Source: an uncultured Gammaproteobacteria bacterium
GTDB lineage: Bacteria > Pseudomonadota > Gammaproteobacteria > GCA-001735895
DNA: 51,187 nt
Direction: 5' to 3'
Assembly (NCBI GenBank): GCA_913061315.1
Contig: CAJXUC010000023.1
Coordinates: 1 to 51,187 of the forward strand
Shown here: one piece after another, positions 43,500-51,187 of the stretch
Numbering within the stretch: position 1 is the first letter of the stretch
Layout: every line of letters begins with the position of its first letter
The notes under the pieces: generated by a model
Told to the model about the DNA's origin: nothing
What the model saw: the letters and a program-made list of their open reading frames with translations, nothing else
Databases searched by the model: none
Program-made: the position numbers and the translations under genes

Positions 43500-46082
43500 A
43501 TGGCTGACATCGCCAAAGAAGTATTTCCTGTTAATCTAGAAGATGAGATGCGCCAGTCTTATCTTGAATATGCAATGAGCGTTATCGTCGGTCGTGCATT
43601 ACCCGATGTCCGAGACGGATTAAAGCCAGTACATCGTCGTGTTTTATTCGCAATGAGTGTATTGGGCAACGATTTCAATAAACCCTATAAAAAATCAGCC
43701 CGAGTGGTGGGTGATGTTATCGGTAAATATCACCCCCATGGTGATACTGCTGTATACGACACGATCGTTAGAATGGCTCAACCGTTTTCAATGCGCCACA
43801 TGCTTGTTGACGGGCAGGGTAACTTTGGTTCAGTTGATGGTGATTCGCCGGCTGCAATGCGGTACACCGAAGTGCGCATGTCAAGAATTGCGCATGAACT
43901 TTTGGCTGACTTAGACAAAGAGACGGTCGATTTTTCACCTAACTACGATGAGTCTGAATATGAGCCTGTCGTATTGCCAACCCGTACGCCTAATTTATTA
44001 ATTAATGGATCGTCAGGTATTGCGGTCGGCATGGCAACCAATATTCCTCCCCACAATTTGTCTGAAGTTGTTGATGCTTGTTTACTAATGCTTGATCAAC
44101 CTGATGTTGATGTTGAAGGCCTAATGGAGTGTATACCCGGCCCTGACTTTCCAACTGCAGGTTTTATTAATGGTGCACGTGGCATACGCGAAGCCTACAG
44201 AACGGGCAAAGGTAAGATTTATCTTCGTTGCCGTTCGGAAGTTGAGGAAGATAAAAAAGGCAAGCAAAGCATTATTGTTACCGAGTTACCCTATCAGGTT
44301 AACAAGGCTCGTTTGCTCGAAAAGATTGCCGAATTAGTCAAAGAGAAACGCCTCGAAGGTATCACAGGCCTACGTGATGAATCCGATAAAGACGGCATGC
44401 GTATGGTGATTGAATTACGTCGTGGAGAAATCCCTGACGTTGTATTAAATAATCTCTATAAGCAAACCCAAATGCAAAATGTATTTGGCATCAATATGGT
44501 TGCCTTGGTGAATGGTCAGCCACGATTACTTGATTTAAGAAGTATTATTGATGCCTTTATTCTGCATCGCCGTGAAGTTGTCACTCGTCGCACCATTTTC
44601 GATCTTCGTAAAGCCCGAGATCGCGCGCACCTGCTCGAAGGACTTGCAGTGGCACTGTCGAATATTGATGAGATTATTTTGTTGATCAAACAATCACCGA
44701 GTCCAGCTGTCGCTAAAGCCGGGTTGCTTGACAAGGCTTGGGTGCCAGGTGTTGTAATGGAGATGCTGCAAAGAGCCGGTGCAGGCTCTTCACGTCCAGA
44801 GGGTATATCTATTGAATGTGGTCTGGTAGGAGAAACTTACCGATTGACTGAACGTCAAGCTCAGGCAATTCTCGATTTACGGTTGCACAAACTGACGGGG
44901 CTTGAGCAAGATAAAATTATTAATGAGTATCGAGAAATTCTGGAGAAAATTGAAGATTTATTGGACATTCTGGATAGTGATGAGCGCTTGAAGTCAGAAA
45001 TTAGACTAGAGCTTGTCGCTATTAAAGAACAATTTTCAGATCCTCGGCGTACCGAAATTTTAATTGATCATTCGGACTTAACTGTCGAAGATTTAATTAC
45101 AGAAGAAGATGTGGTTGTAACCATTTCACACCTTGGCTATGCTAAAGCCCAACCACTTGAATCCTACTCGGCCCAGCGTCGTGGTGGTCGTGGTAAAGCG
45201 GCAACCAAAATAAAAGACGAAGATTTCGTTGAGCAAATGTTTTCCGCATCGACACATGATACGTTGCTTTGTTTCTCTACTCGTGGAAAGGTTTACTGGC
45301 AAAAAGTTTACCAGTTGCCCATTGGCAGCCGAACTGCACGGGGTCGACCTATGGTGAATCTTTTACCCTTGGAAGAAAATGAGCGCATCACTGCAATATT
45401 GCCTGTGCGTGATTACCCAGAAGATCAATTTATTTTCTTTGCTACCGCTAGTGGTAAAGTCAAGCGCACTCCTCTCTCAAGCTTTTCTCGACCCCGAACC
45501 AACGGCATCATTGCACTTGATTTACGCGAAGATGATAGCCTGATTGGCGTACAACTGACTGCCGGAAGTTCTGACCTAATGCTCTTTACTAGAGCCGGTA
45601 AAGGTATTCGAATCTCTGAAGGTGATGTTCGTGCTATGGGTCGAACTGCAGCGGGTGTTCGTGGTATCAAAATTAAAGCGGATGATGATGTAATCTCTTT
45701 AATCGCTACCGATTCTGATCAGGGTGAAATTTTGTTTGCAACTGAAAATGGTTACGGTAAACGTACGCGAGTGAAAGACTTTTCAGTCCAAGGGCGTGGT
45801 GGTCAGGGCGTAATATCAATCCAAACCTCAGAGCGGAATGGTCGTGTTGTTGGTGCGTTTAGAACTACCGGTGACGAAGAAGTTATGCTGATCAGTAATG
45901 CGGGAACATTAGTAAGGACTCCTATTGATGATATCTCAATATTGGCTAGAAATACGCAAGGCGTTACGTTGATACGATTAGGTAAAAATGAGCAGTTGGT
46001 TCAAATTGAAGCGGTAGCAGCAAGTCCCATTGAAGACGAAGAAGTCAATTCTGATGAGGAAGCTTCTGAGGGTGAGGATTAA
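43500..46082 (+). CDS. gyrA: DNA gyrase subunit A
   Basis: Breakage-reunion subunit of gyrase, 860 residues, complete. The catalytic tyrosine is Y122 (AAMRYTE). In the quinolone region position 83 is Thr and 87 is Asp ([10 protein letters not shown]). The C-terminal beta-pinwheel begins near residue 530 and contains the gyrase box QRRGGRGK. The end is acidic. No intein is present. It heads the plus-strand run to pheA after 14 bases. Confidence 0.98.
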   Translation: MADIAKEVFPVNLEDEMRQSYLEYAMSVIVGRALPDVRDGLKPVHRRVLFAMSVLGNDFNKPYKKSARVVGDVIGKYHPHGDTAVYDTIVRMAQPFSMRHMLVDGQGNFGSVDGDSPAAMRYTEVRMSRIAHELLADLDKETVDFSPNYDESEYEPVVLPTRTPNLLINGSSGIAVGMATNIPPHNLSEVVDACLLMLDQPDVDVEGLMECIPGPDFPTAGFINGARGIREAYRTGKGKIYLRCRSEVEEDKKGKQSIIVTELPYQVNKARLLEKIAELVKEKRLEGITGLRDESDKDGMRMVIELRRGEIPDVVLNNLYKQTQMQNVFGINMVALVNGQPRLLDLRSIIDAFILHRREVVTRRTIFDLRKARDRAHLLEGLAVALSNIDEIILLIKQSPSPAVAKAGLLDKAWVPGVVMEMLQRAGAGSSRPEGISIECGLVGETYRLTERQAQAILDLRLHKLTGLEQDKIINEYREILEKIEDLLDILDSDERLKSEIRLELVAIKEQFSDPRRTEILIDHSDLTVEDLITEEDVVVTISHLGYAKAQPLESYSAQRRGGRGKAATKIKDEDFVEQMFSASTHDTLLCFSTRGKVYWQKVYQLPIGSRTARGRPMVNLLPLEENERITAILPVRDYPEDQFIFFATASGKVKRTPLSSFSRPRTNGIIALDLREDDSLIGVQLTAGSSDLMLFTRAGKGIRISEGDVRAMGRTAAGVRGIKIKADDDVISLIATDSDQGEILFATENGYGKRTRVKDFSVQGRGGQGVISIQTSERNGRVVGAFRTTGDEEVMLISNAGTLVRTPIDDISILARNTQGVTLIRLGKNEQLVQIEAVAASPIEDEEVNSDEEASEGED

Positions 46083-46096
46083 TCGCTAATATCTAT

Positions 46097-47206
46097 ATGA
46101 ATGATGCCAACAAAAGTGAAGAGTCACTTCAAAAACTTCGCAGTCAAATCGACAATATTGATAGTCAGCTACTGTGTTTGTTTAATCAACGCGCCCAATG
46201 CGCCATTAGCGTGGCGGACGTTAAAAAAGCAGCAAGTGAGCTCTCGGGTGAGGCCATTAATTTTTTCCGTCCTGATCGTGAAGCTCAGGTTATACAGCGA
46301 ATTAAGTCTGGCAATCAGGGGCCTTTAAGTGATGATGAGGTAGGCCGTTTAGTGCGTGAAGTAATGTCTGCCTGTCTTGCACTGGAGCAACCGTTAAAAA
46401 TTGCTTATCTTGGACCTGAAGGGACTTTTACTCAAAGCGCTGCTTTAAAACATTTTGGTCACTCGGTCTCGACTGTGCCTATGAGCAGTATTCCTGACGT
46501 TTTCAATTCTGTCGAATCAGGGCATGCTGATTACGGTCTAGTGCCGGTAGAAAACTCCACTGAAGGAGTGGTTAGCCATACACTGGACACTTTTGTAGAT
46601 TCCAAACTAAAAATTTGCGGTGAGGTGGAAATACGCATTCATCATCATCTAGTTAACCTGTCTCAAGATGTTTCAAAAATCACCCATATTTATTCTCATC
46701 AACAATCATTTGCACAATGTCGTCGTTGGTTGAATCAAAACTTTCCCGATGTTGAGCGTATTCCGGTCAGTAGTAACGCTGAAGCAGCTAGAATTGCGAG
46801 CCTAGATGAAAGCGCTGCGGCCATTTGTGGTATTCCTGCGGTTGAAGTGTTTAACCTCGCTATTTGCTTTGAGAACATTGAGGATCTGTCGGATAATACA
46901 ACGCGATTTGTCATTATAGGTCATCAGGACATTGCCCCGAGTGGCAATGATAAAACATCAATGTTAATTTCAACCCAGAACTATCCTGGTGCATTGCTTG
47001 CTCTATTGCAGCCATTGGCTGATCACAACATTAGCATGAATAAAATTGAGTCCCGCCCCGCCCCAGAACGGAAATGGGAGTACATATTTTTCATTGATAT
47101 TGACGGTCATCAAGATGTTGGAAGTGTTAAACAAGCACTCACGGGACTTAAAGACCAATCAGCACTATTTAAAATATTAGGCTCGTATCCTAAAGCTTCA
47201 TTTTGA
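46097..47206 (+). CDS. pheA: Chorismate mutase / prephenate dehydratase (P-protein)
   Basis: Bifunctional enzyme of phenylalanine synthesis, 369 residues. The AroQ-type mutase domain (about 10-95) has LRSQIDNIDSQLLCLFNQRA; the dehydratase domain begins at IAYLGPEGTFTQSAA (about 100), followed by VPVENSTEGVV and DNTTRFVIIG; the ACT regulatory domain (about 290-365) has NYPGALLALL and IESRPAPERKWEYIFFID, so phenylalanine feedback is expected. serC and hisC, which neighbour it in Pseudomonas, are absent. Confidence 0.97.
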   Translation: MNDANKSEESLQKLRSQIDNIDSQLLCLFNQRAQCAISVADVKKAASELSGEAINFFRPDREAQVIQRIKSGNQGPLSDDEVGRLVREVMSACLALEQPLKIAYLGPEGTFTQSAALKHFGHSVSTVPMSSIPDVFNSVESGHADYGLVPVENSTEGVVSHTLDTFVDSKLKICGEVEIRIHHHLVNLSQDVSKITHIYSHQQSFAQCRRWLNQNFPDVERIPVSSNAEAARIASLDESAAAICGIPAVEVFNLAICFENIEDLSDNTTRFVIIGHQDIAPSGNDKTSMLISTQNYPGALLALLQPLADHNISMNKIESRPAPERKWEYIFFIDIDGHQDVGSVKQALTGLKDQSALFKILGSYPKASF

Positions 47207-47282
47207 ATCAAATGAAAATGAGACAAAGAATAGAAAGTCAGATCCTTTTATTTGCTATTAATAAAGCATTAAAGCGACTGCT

Positions 47283-48146
47283 ATGATCAATCGACTGGCT
47301 ATTATTGGTGTCGGTTTAATCGGCAGCTCATTAGCGCTTGCGTTAAAGCAGGCACAATTTGTCGGGCATGTTGTTGGTTGTGGGCGCAATCAAGCTAATC
47401 TCAAAAAAGGCATTGAATTAGGGGTTATTGATAGTTATTGCGATAGTGTTGTTGAAGCGGTTAAAGACGCAGATGTCGTTGTAATAGCTGTTCCACTTAG
47501 TTCGATGCAAAGCATCTTTGAACAAATGCAGGGTGTCTTATCAAGCGACACAGTTGTAACTGATGTTGGCAGCACCAAGGGTTCGGTTATTGAAGCGGCT
47601 AGGGTAGGGCTAGGTGATCGATTAAATCAATTTGTACCAGGACATCCTATTGCTGGTTCAGAAAAAAGTGGTGTAGAAGCGGGCACGGCTGAGCTCTATC
47701 AAAATAGAAAAGTTATTTTGACCCCCTTGCAGGAAAATAGGCAATCCAGTATTAATGAAATTTCTGACATGTGGAGACAATGTGGTGCTCATATTGAATA
47801 TCTGAGCGTGATTCATCATGATAAGGTTTTAGCGGCAACCTCACATTTACCGCATTTGCTCGCTTTCTCGATGGTCAACTATCTGTCTGGTCTAAATGAT
47901 CATGATGAGATATTCAAATATGCAGCCGGAGGGTTTAGAGATTTTACTCGAATTGCATCCAGTGATTCAGTTATGTGGCGTGATGTTTGCCTGGCTAATG
48001 GTGATGCTCTCATTGAGTTAATTAATGGCTATAAAAAAGAGCTTGATCAAGTGGCTGAAGCGATCAATCATCAAGACGCTGAAAAGTTATTGAAACTTTT
48101 TGGTAAAGCTAAATTAGAAAGAGATATCCTAGTGGGCAATTGTTAA
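47283..48146 (+). CDS. tyrA: Prephenate dehydrogenase
   Basis: NAD-dependent step of tyrosine synthesis, 287 residues. It has the nucleotide motif GVGLIGSSLAL at the N-terminus, VTDVGSTKG, PGHPIAGSEKSGVEAG and the AAGGFRDFTRIASS block, the marks of the TyrA family without a fused mutase. Here it is separate from aroA, while Pseudomonas species carry a TyrA-AroA fusion. Its stop overlaps the aroA ATG by one base. Confidence 0.96.
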   Translation: MINRLAIIGVGLIGSSLALALKQAQFVGHVVGCGRNQANLKKGIELGVIDSYCDSVVEAVKDADVVVIAVPLSSMQSIFEQMQGVLSSDTVVTDVGSTKGSVIEAARVGLGDRLNQFVPGHPIAGSEKSGVEAGTAELYQNRKVILTPLQENRQSSINEISDMWRQCGAHIEYLSVIHHDKVLAATSHLPHLLAFSMVNYLSGLNDHDEIFKYAAGGFRDFTRIASSDSVMWRDVCLANGDALIELINGYKKELDQVAEAINHQDAEKLLKLFGKAKLERDILVGNC

Positions 48147-49471
48147 TGAACGACATCCTAAGCAATTCTCAATGCTGTTTTGTATGCACTCCTGGTGGAT
48201 TAGCCAGTGGTTCGATTAGAGTGCCAGGCGATAAATCGATATCGCATCGTTCAATTATACTGTCTTCAATTGCTGAGGGGACCAGCCATATCAGTGGGTT
48301 TTTGCAAGGTGAAGATAGCCTGAATACGATGAGATCCTTTCAGGCTATGGGTGTTGATATCAAAAATTTAAATGATCAAATTGTGGTAAAAGGTGTCGGC
48401 CTATATGGGTTGAAACCACCCGTTTCAAGTCTCGATATGGGGAACTCTGGAACGGCTATGCGTTTATTGCTCGGAGTGCTGGTAGGGCAAAGCTTTGATA
48501 CAACCCTCGTTGGTGATGATTCATTATCAGGCCGGCCAATGAATCGCGTCATTAACCCACTGCTTGCGATGCAGGCCAAAATTGATAGTGACATTGACGG
48601 CACGGCACCTCTAATTGTGTACGGTAAATCGGCATTGACTGCCATTGACTATTACTTGCCAATGGCTTCTGCTCAGGTTAAGTCTTGTATTTTATTGGCG
48701 GGTCTTTATGCAAAGGGTGAAACTGTTGTTACAGAACCTGCACCAACAAGAGACCATACCGAACGTATGCTTCGAGGATTTGGCTGTCAAGTTGAAACCA
48801 ATGGTGCCGTGATCAAGTTGAGAGGCGACCAGACACTCCTTGCTAATGATATTGAAGTGCCTGCCGATATATCATCAGCAGCCTTTTTTCTGGTTGCTGG
48901 CAGTATTTCTCCGCCAGGTACTGAATTGAAATTAACTCATGTTGGAATCAACCCAACTCGAACGGGTGTCATCGATATTCTTAAACTGATGGGGGCTGAC
49001 ATTACGATCACAAACCAACGCGATGTTGGAGGAGAGCCAGTCGCTAATTTAATTGTGCGAAGTGCTAAATTAAAAGGTATCGTAATACCAGAAGCGTTAG
49101 TACCATTATCAATAGATGAATTCCCTGTTCTATTTATAGCTGCGGCCTGCGCTGAGGGTCAAACAACTTTAACTGGTGCAGAAGAGTTAAGAGTAAAGGA
49201 AAGTGATCGAATAAAGGTGATGGCAGATGGATTATTAACACTAGGTGTGAATGCGGTTCCAACGTTGGATGGAATTCTCATTCAAGGAGGGAGCATTGGC
49301 GGTGGTGAAGTTGAGTCCCATGGTGATCATCGTATTGCAATGGCGTTCAGCGTAGCTTCAATCGTTGCCACAGACACAATTACCATTAATAATTGCGTTA
49401 ATGTCAATACATCGTTCCCAGGTTTTATTGATCTGGCTAATGATACTGGAATGAAGGTTAGAATTTTATGA
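48146..49471 (+). CDS. aroA: 3-phosphoshikimate 1-carboxyvinyltransferase (EPSP synthase)
   Basis: Sixth shikimate-pathway step; joins PEP and shikimate-3-phosphate. With ATG 48146 it has 441 residues; a TTG two codons upstream is in frame. The signatures IRVPGDKSISHRSIILSSIA, LDMGNSGTAMRLL, the RVKESDRIKVMADGL block and GDHRIAMAFSV are all present. The stop overlaps cmk in an ATGA junction. Confidence 0.97.
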   Translation: MNDILSNSQCCFVCTPGGLASGSIRVPGDKSISHRSIILSSIAEGTSHISGFLQGEDSLNTMRSFQAMGVDIKNLNDQIVVKGVGLYGLKPPVSSLDMGNSGTAMRLLLGVLVGQSFDTTLVGDDSLSGRPMNRVINPLLAMQAKIDSDIDGTAPLIVYGKSALTAIDYYLPMASAQVKSCILLAGLYAKGETVVTEPAPTRDHTERMLRGFGCQVETNGAVIKLRGDQTLLANDIEVPADISSAAFFLVAGSISPPGTELKLTHVGINPTRTGVIDILKLMGADITITNQRDVGGEPVANLIVRSAKLKGIVIPEALVPLSIDEFPVLFIAAACAEGQTTLTGAEELRVKESDRIKVMADGLLTLGVNAVPTLDGILIQGGSIGGGEVESHGDHRIAMAFSVASIVATDTITINNCVNVNTSFPGFIDLANDTGMKVRIL

Positions 49472-50148
49472 TTGAACAAAACGCGCCTTATGTCGTTGTT
49501 ATTGATGGGCCAAGCGGATCGGGCAAAGGCTCTCTAGCTCTACGAATAGCACAAAATCTGGATTTTAACTTGCTAGATAGTGGTGCGATTTATCGTCTAG
49601 CCGCTTTAAAAGCTTTACAAAAAGAGGTTGATATCAATGACGAGTTAAGTGTGTTCGAGAGCATAGTTGATCTCACAATTAGGTTTGAAATTGGACAAGA
49701 GCTAAGCATTCCATTTCTTGACGGTATCAATATGTCTAACCAAATACGTCAAGAAGCAACGTCAGAGGCGGCCTCAGTTATTGCTCAATATCCGAGTGTG
49801 CGTCAACGATTACTAACTTTTCAGCAAGATTGTTTTCAGCCGCCTGGTTTAGTTGCAGATGGTCGTGATTTAGGTACTGTTGTATTTCCAAAGGCGAAAT
49901 TCAAATTCTTTTTGTTAGCCTCAGTTGAAATAAGAGCCCAAAGGCGTCATAAGCAGTTGATTGCCATGGGTATATCGTCTAATATAAATACCCTTCAAGC
50001 TGAAATGACTGAAAGAGATGAACGTGATAGAAATAGATCGGAATCTCCGCTGGTTCCAGCCCCTGATGCAATTGTAGTTGACTCTAGTATGCTCGATTTG
50101 GAAGAAGTGATCAATTTGGTCTCTGCCCATATTAAAGAATCAACTTAA
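49468..50148 (+). CDS. cmk: Cytidylate kinase
   Basis: Phosphorylates CMP and dCMP. The 226 residues contain the P-loop IDGPSGSGKGSLA near residue 12, LLDSGAIYRLAALKAL, VADGRDLGTVVFPKAKFKFFL and the EMTERDERDRNRSESPL lid. cmk followed by rpsA is a widely conserved order. A terminator separates the two genes here. Confidence 0.97.
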   Translation: MIEQNAPYVVVIDGPSGSGKGSLALRIAQNLDFNLLDSGAIYRLAALKALQKEVDINDELSVFESIVDLTIRFEIGQELSIPFLDGINMSNQIRQEATSEAASVIAQYPSVRQRLLTFQQDCFQPPGLVADGRDLGTVVFPKAKFKFFLLASVEIRAQRRHKQLIAMGISSNINTLQAEMTERDERDRNRSESPLVPAPDAIVVDSSMLDLEEVINLVSAHIKEST

Positions 50149-50153
50149 CTTGT

Positions 50154-50184
50154 CCAAGTAGACGCACTGCCTACTTGGTTTTTT
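50154..50184 (+). terminator. Rho-independent terminator after cmk
   Basis: A perfect eight-base-pair stem (CCAAGTAG / CTACTTGG) with a 9-base loop and six T. It begins six bases after the cmk stop, so rpsA probably has its own promoter in the 88 bases that follow. Confidence 0.9.
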
Positions 50185-50272
50185 AATCTAGCGTAATTGC
50201 GAAGGCCCATTTTTTCGAGAGAAATTATGCATAGGCTTTCAAAGTTATAGAATCATTATTAGGAAATACCTC

Positions 50273-51145
50273 ATGTCAGAAAATTTTGCGGAAATGCTTG
50301 AAGAAAGCATTACTCAAATGAATATGTGCGTTGGTGAAATTATCACTGGCGAAGTTGTCGATATTAACAGAGACGTTGTTATCGTTAACGCAGGATTGAA
50401 GTCGGAAGGCGTCATCCCAAGAGAACAATTTTATAATGAAAGTGGTGAGCTTGAAGTCGCGATTGGCGATATCGTTGAAGTTGCTCTAGAAGCAATCGAA
50501 GACGGTTATGGAGAGTCACGCCTTTCAAGAGAGAAAGCTAAGCGTGCAAGAGCCTGGACACGTCTAGAAGAAGCTCAAGCAAATGATGAAATTATTACAG
50601 GTCGTTTTACTGGGAAAGTTAAAGGTGGTTTCACAGTCGATATAGGTGAAATCCGTGCGTTCCTACCAGGGTCATTAGTTGACGTACGTCCGGTACGTGA
50701 CACGGCTTACCTTGAAGAAAAAGAGCTTGAATTCAAAATCATCAAACTCGATCAGAAACGCAACAATGTGGTTGTATCTCGTCGTGCAGTAGTTGAGAAA
50801 GAATTCAGCGAAGAACGCGAGAAGTTGCTTGAGAACTTGAAAGAAGGAGAGCGCGTTAAGGGTATCGTTAAGAACCTGACTGATTATGGTGCATTCCTCG
50901 ATCTAGGGGGTATTGATGGCCTACTTCATATTACCGATATGGCTTGGAAGCGTGTTAAGCATCCATCAGAAGTCGTTGAAATTGGTCAAGAGATTGATGT
51001 GGTCGTCCTTAAATTTGATCGTGAAAAGAATCGAGTTTCACTGGGCCTTAAACAAATGGGTGATGATCCATGGGCTAATATCATGCGTCGTTATCCTGAG
51101 GGTCAACACCTGTTTGGGCATATCAGCAACATCACCGATTATGGC
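50273..51145 (+). CDS. rpsA: 30S ribosomal protein S1, partial (3' end cut by library adapter)
   Basis: Ribosomal protein that binds mRNA on the small subunit. Only the first 291 residues are native, of about 555 in the full protein: S1 domains 1 and 2 (about 17-171), domain 3 (about 192-262, [25 protein letters not shown]) and the start of domain 4. Codon 291 (Gly) ends at 51145. The next six residues (LSLIHI) and the stop are translated adapter. AGGAAA precedes the ATG. Confidence 0.97.
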
Positions 51146-51187
51146 CTGTCTCTTATACACATCTGACGCTGCCGACGACTCCTTACG
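51146..51187. other. Illumina Nextera i5-side adapter (artefact)
   Basis: Not genomic. 51146-51178 is the reverse complement of the Nextera read-1 adapter, starting with the Tn5 mosaic end; 51179-51186 is an 8-base index and 51187 the first base of the P5 side. It truncates rpsA. Confidence 0.98.

Noticed and set aside
43744..43758. Thr at GyrA position 83 as a quinolone-resistance change
   Set aside because: Thr83 is the natural residue in several gammaproteobacteria such as Pseudomonas aeruginosa, and Asp87 is intact.
50273..51166. rpsA with its apparent stop as a complete short S1 protein
   Set aside because: The last six codons and the stop are adapter sequence.

Overview
The window is one assembled contig end to end. 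Positions 1-51 and 51146-51187 are Illumina Nextera adapter and index sequence, so native DNA runs from 52 to 51145 and the last gene (rpsA) is cut by the library junction. The gene set points to a gammaproteobacterium: it has the Pseudomonas-like order gyrA-pheA-tyrA-aroA-cmk-rpsA with a divergent mtaD-ubiG-gph(mupP)-yciK block, a nagZ/MTIP neighbourhood, and ubiquinone and heme A synthesis. It also carries sulfur-oxidiser type dsr genes and a serine-cycle type malyl-CoA module. The DNA looks AT-leaning, and several genes seem to start with TTG or GTG. I cannot name a genus.

Layout. 0.4-7 kb: sugar-nucleotide and exopolysaccharide genes (polyprenyl-phosphate sugar transferase, manC, galU, pgi). 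7-14.5 kb: accessory metabolism and transport (class III CoA-transferase, MFS, MATE, AruH-like aminotransferase, tag, EamA transporter, CmcJ-like oxidoreductase). 14.7-17.4 kb: an unusually long 2-hydroxyacid dehydrogenase followed by a MOFRL glycerate 2-kinase, together a plausible hydroxypyruvate-to-2-phosphoglycerate branch. 18-25.3 kb: ctaA, ispF, nagZ, mscS, a frameshifted hpt pseudogene, S-methyl-5'-thioinosine phosphorylase, a Nudix hydrolase, cytochrome b561 and YceI. 25.4-28.2 kb: a cold-shock gene with a recognisable promoter and long leader, an Atm1-type ABC exporter, and an S24-fold protein that lacks the catalytic Ser and Lys. 28.2-32.1 kb, minus strand: dsrE-F-H-C-M-K. 32.3-38.7 kb: maeB, a small membrane protein, a dead IS110 fragment, then mcl-mtkA-mtkB. 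38.8-39.6 kb: decayed coding sequence. 39.6-51.1 kb: the conserved housekeeping block.

The most interesting feature is the dsr block. It keeps the canonical internal order E-F-H-C-M-K, with the key cysteines intact (DsrE C78, DsrH C20, DsrC C98 and C109, DsrK iron-sulfur and CCG motifs). The genes that normally flank it (dsrAB before; dsrLJOPNR after) are absent, and the block is bounded by maeB and by the Atm1/S24 pair. Either the sulfite reductase is encoded elsewhere, or this is a DsrAB-independent persulfide relay to a membrane DsrMK complex.

The second system is carbon metabolism. Malate thiokinase plus malyl-CoA lyase split malate to glyoxylate and acetyl-CoA, the dehydrogenase/glycerate kinase pair could serve the C3 arm of the same cycle, and maeB would link malate to pyruvate. 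The mcl-mtkAB cassette lies between an IS110 remnant and a decayed gene, which suggests insertion by transfer. A third thread is methylthioadenosine salvage by the deaminase route (mtaD, then MTIP), whose last step (hpt) is broken here. I saw no rRNA, tRNA or CRISPR array.
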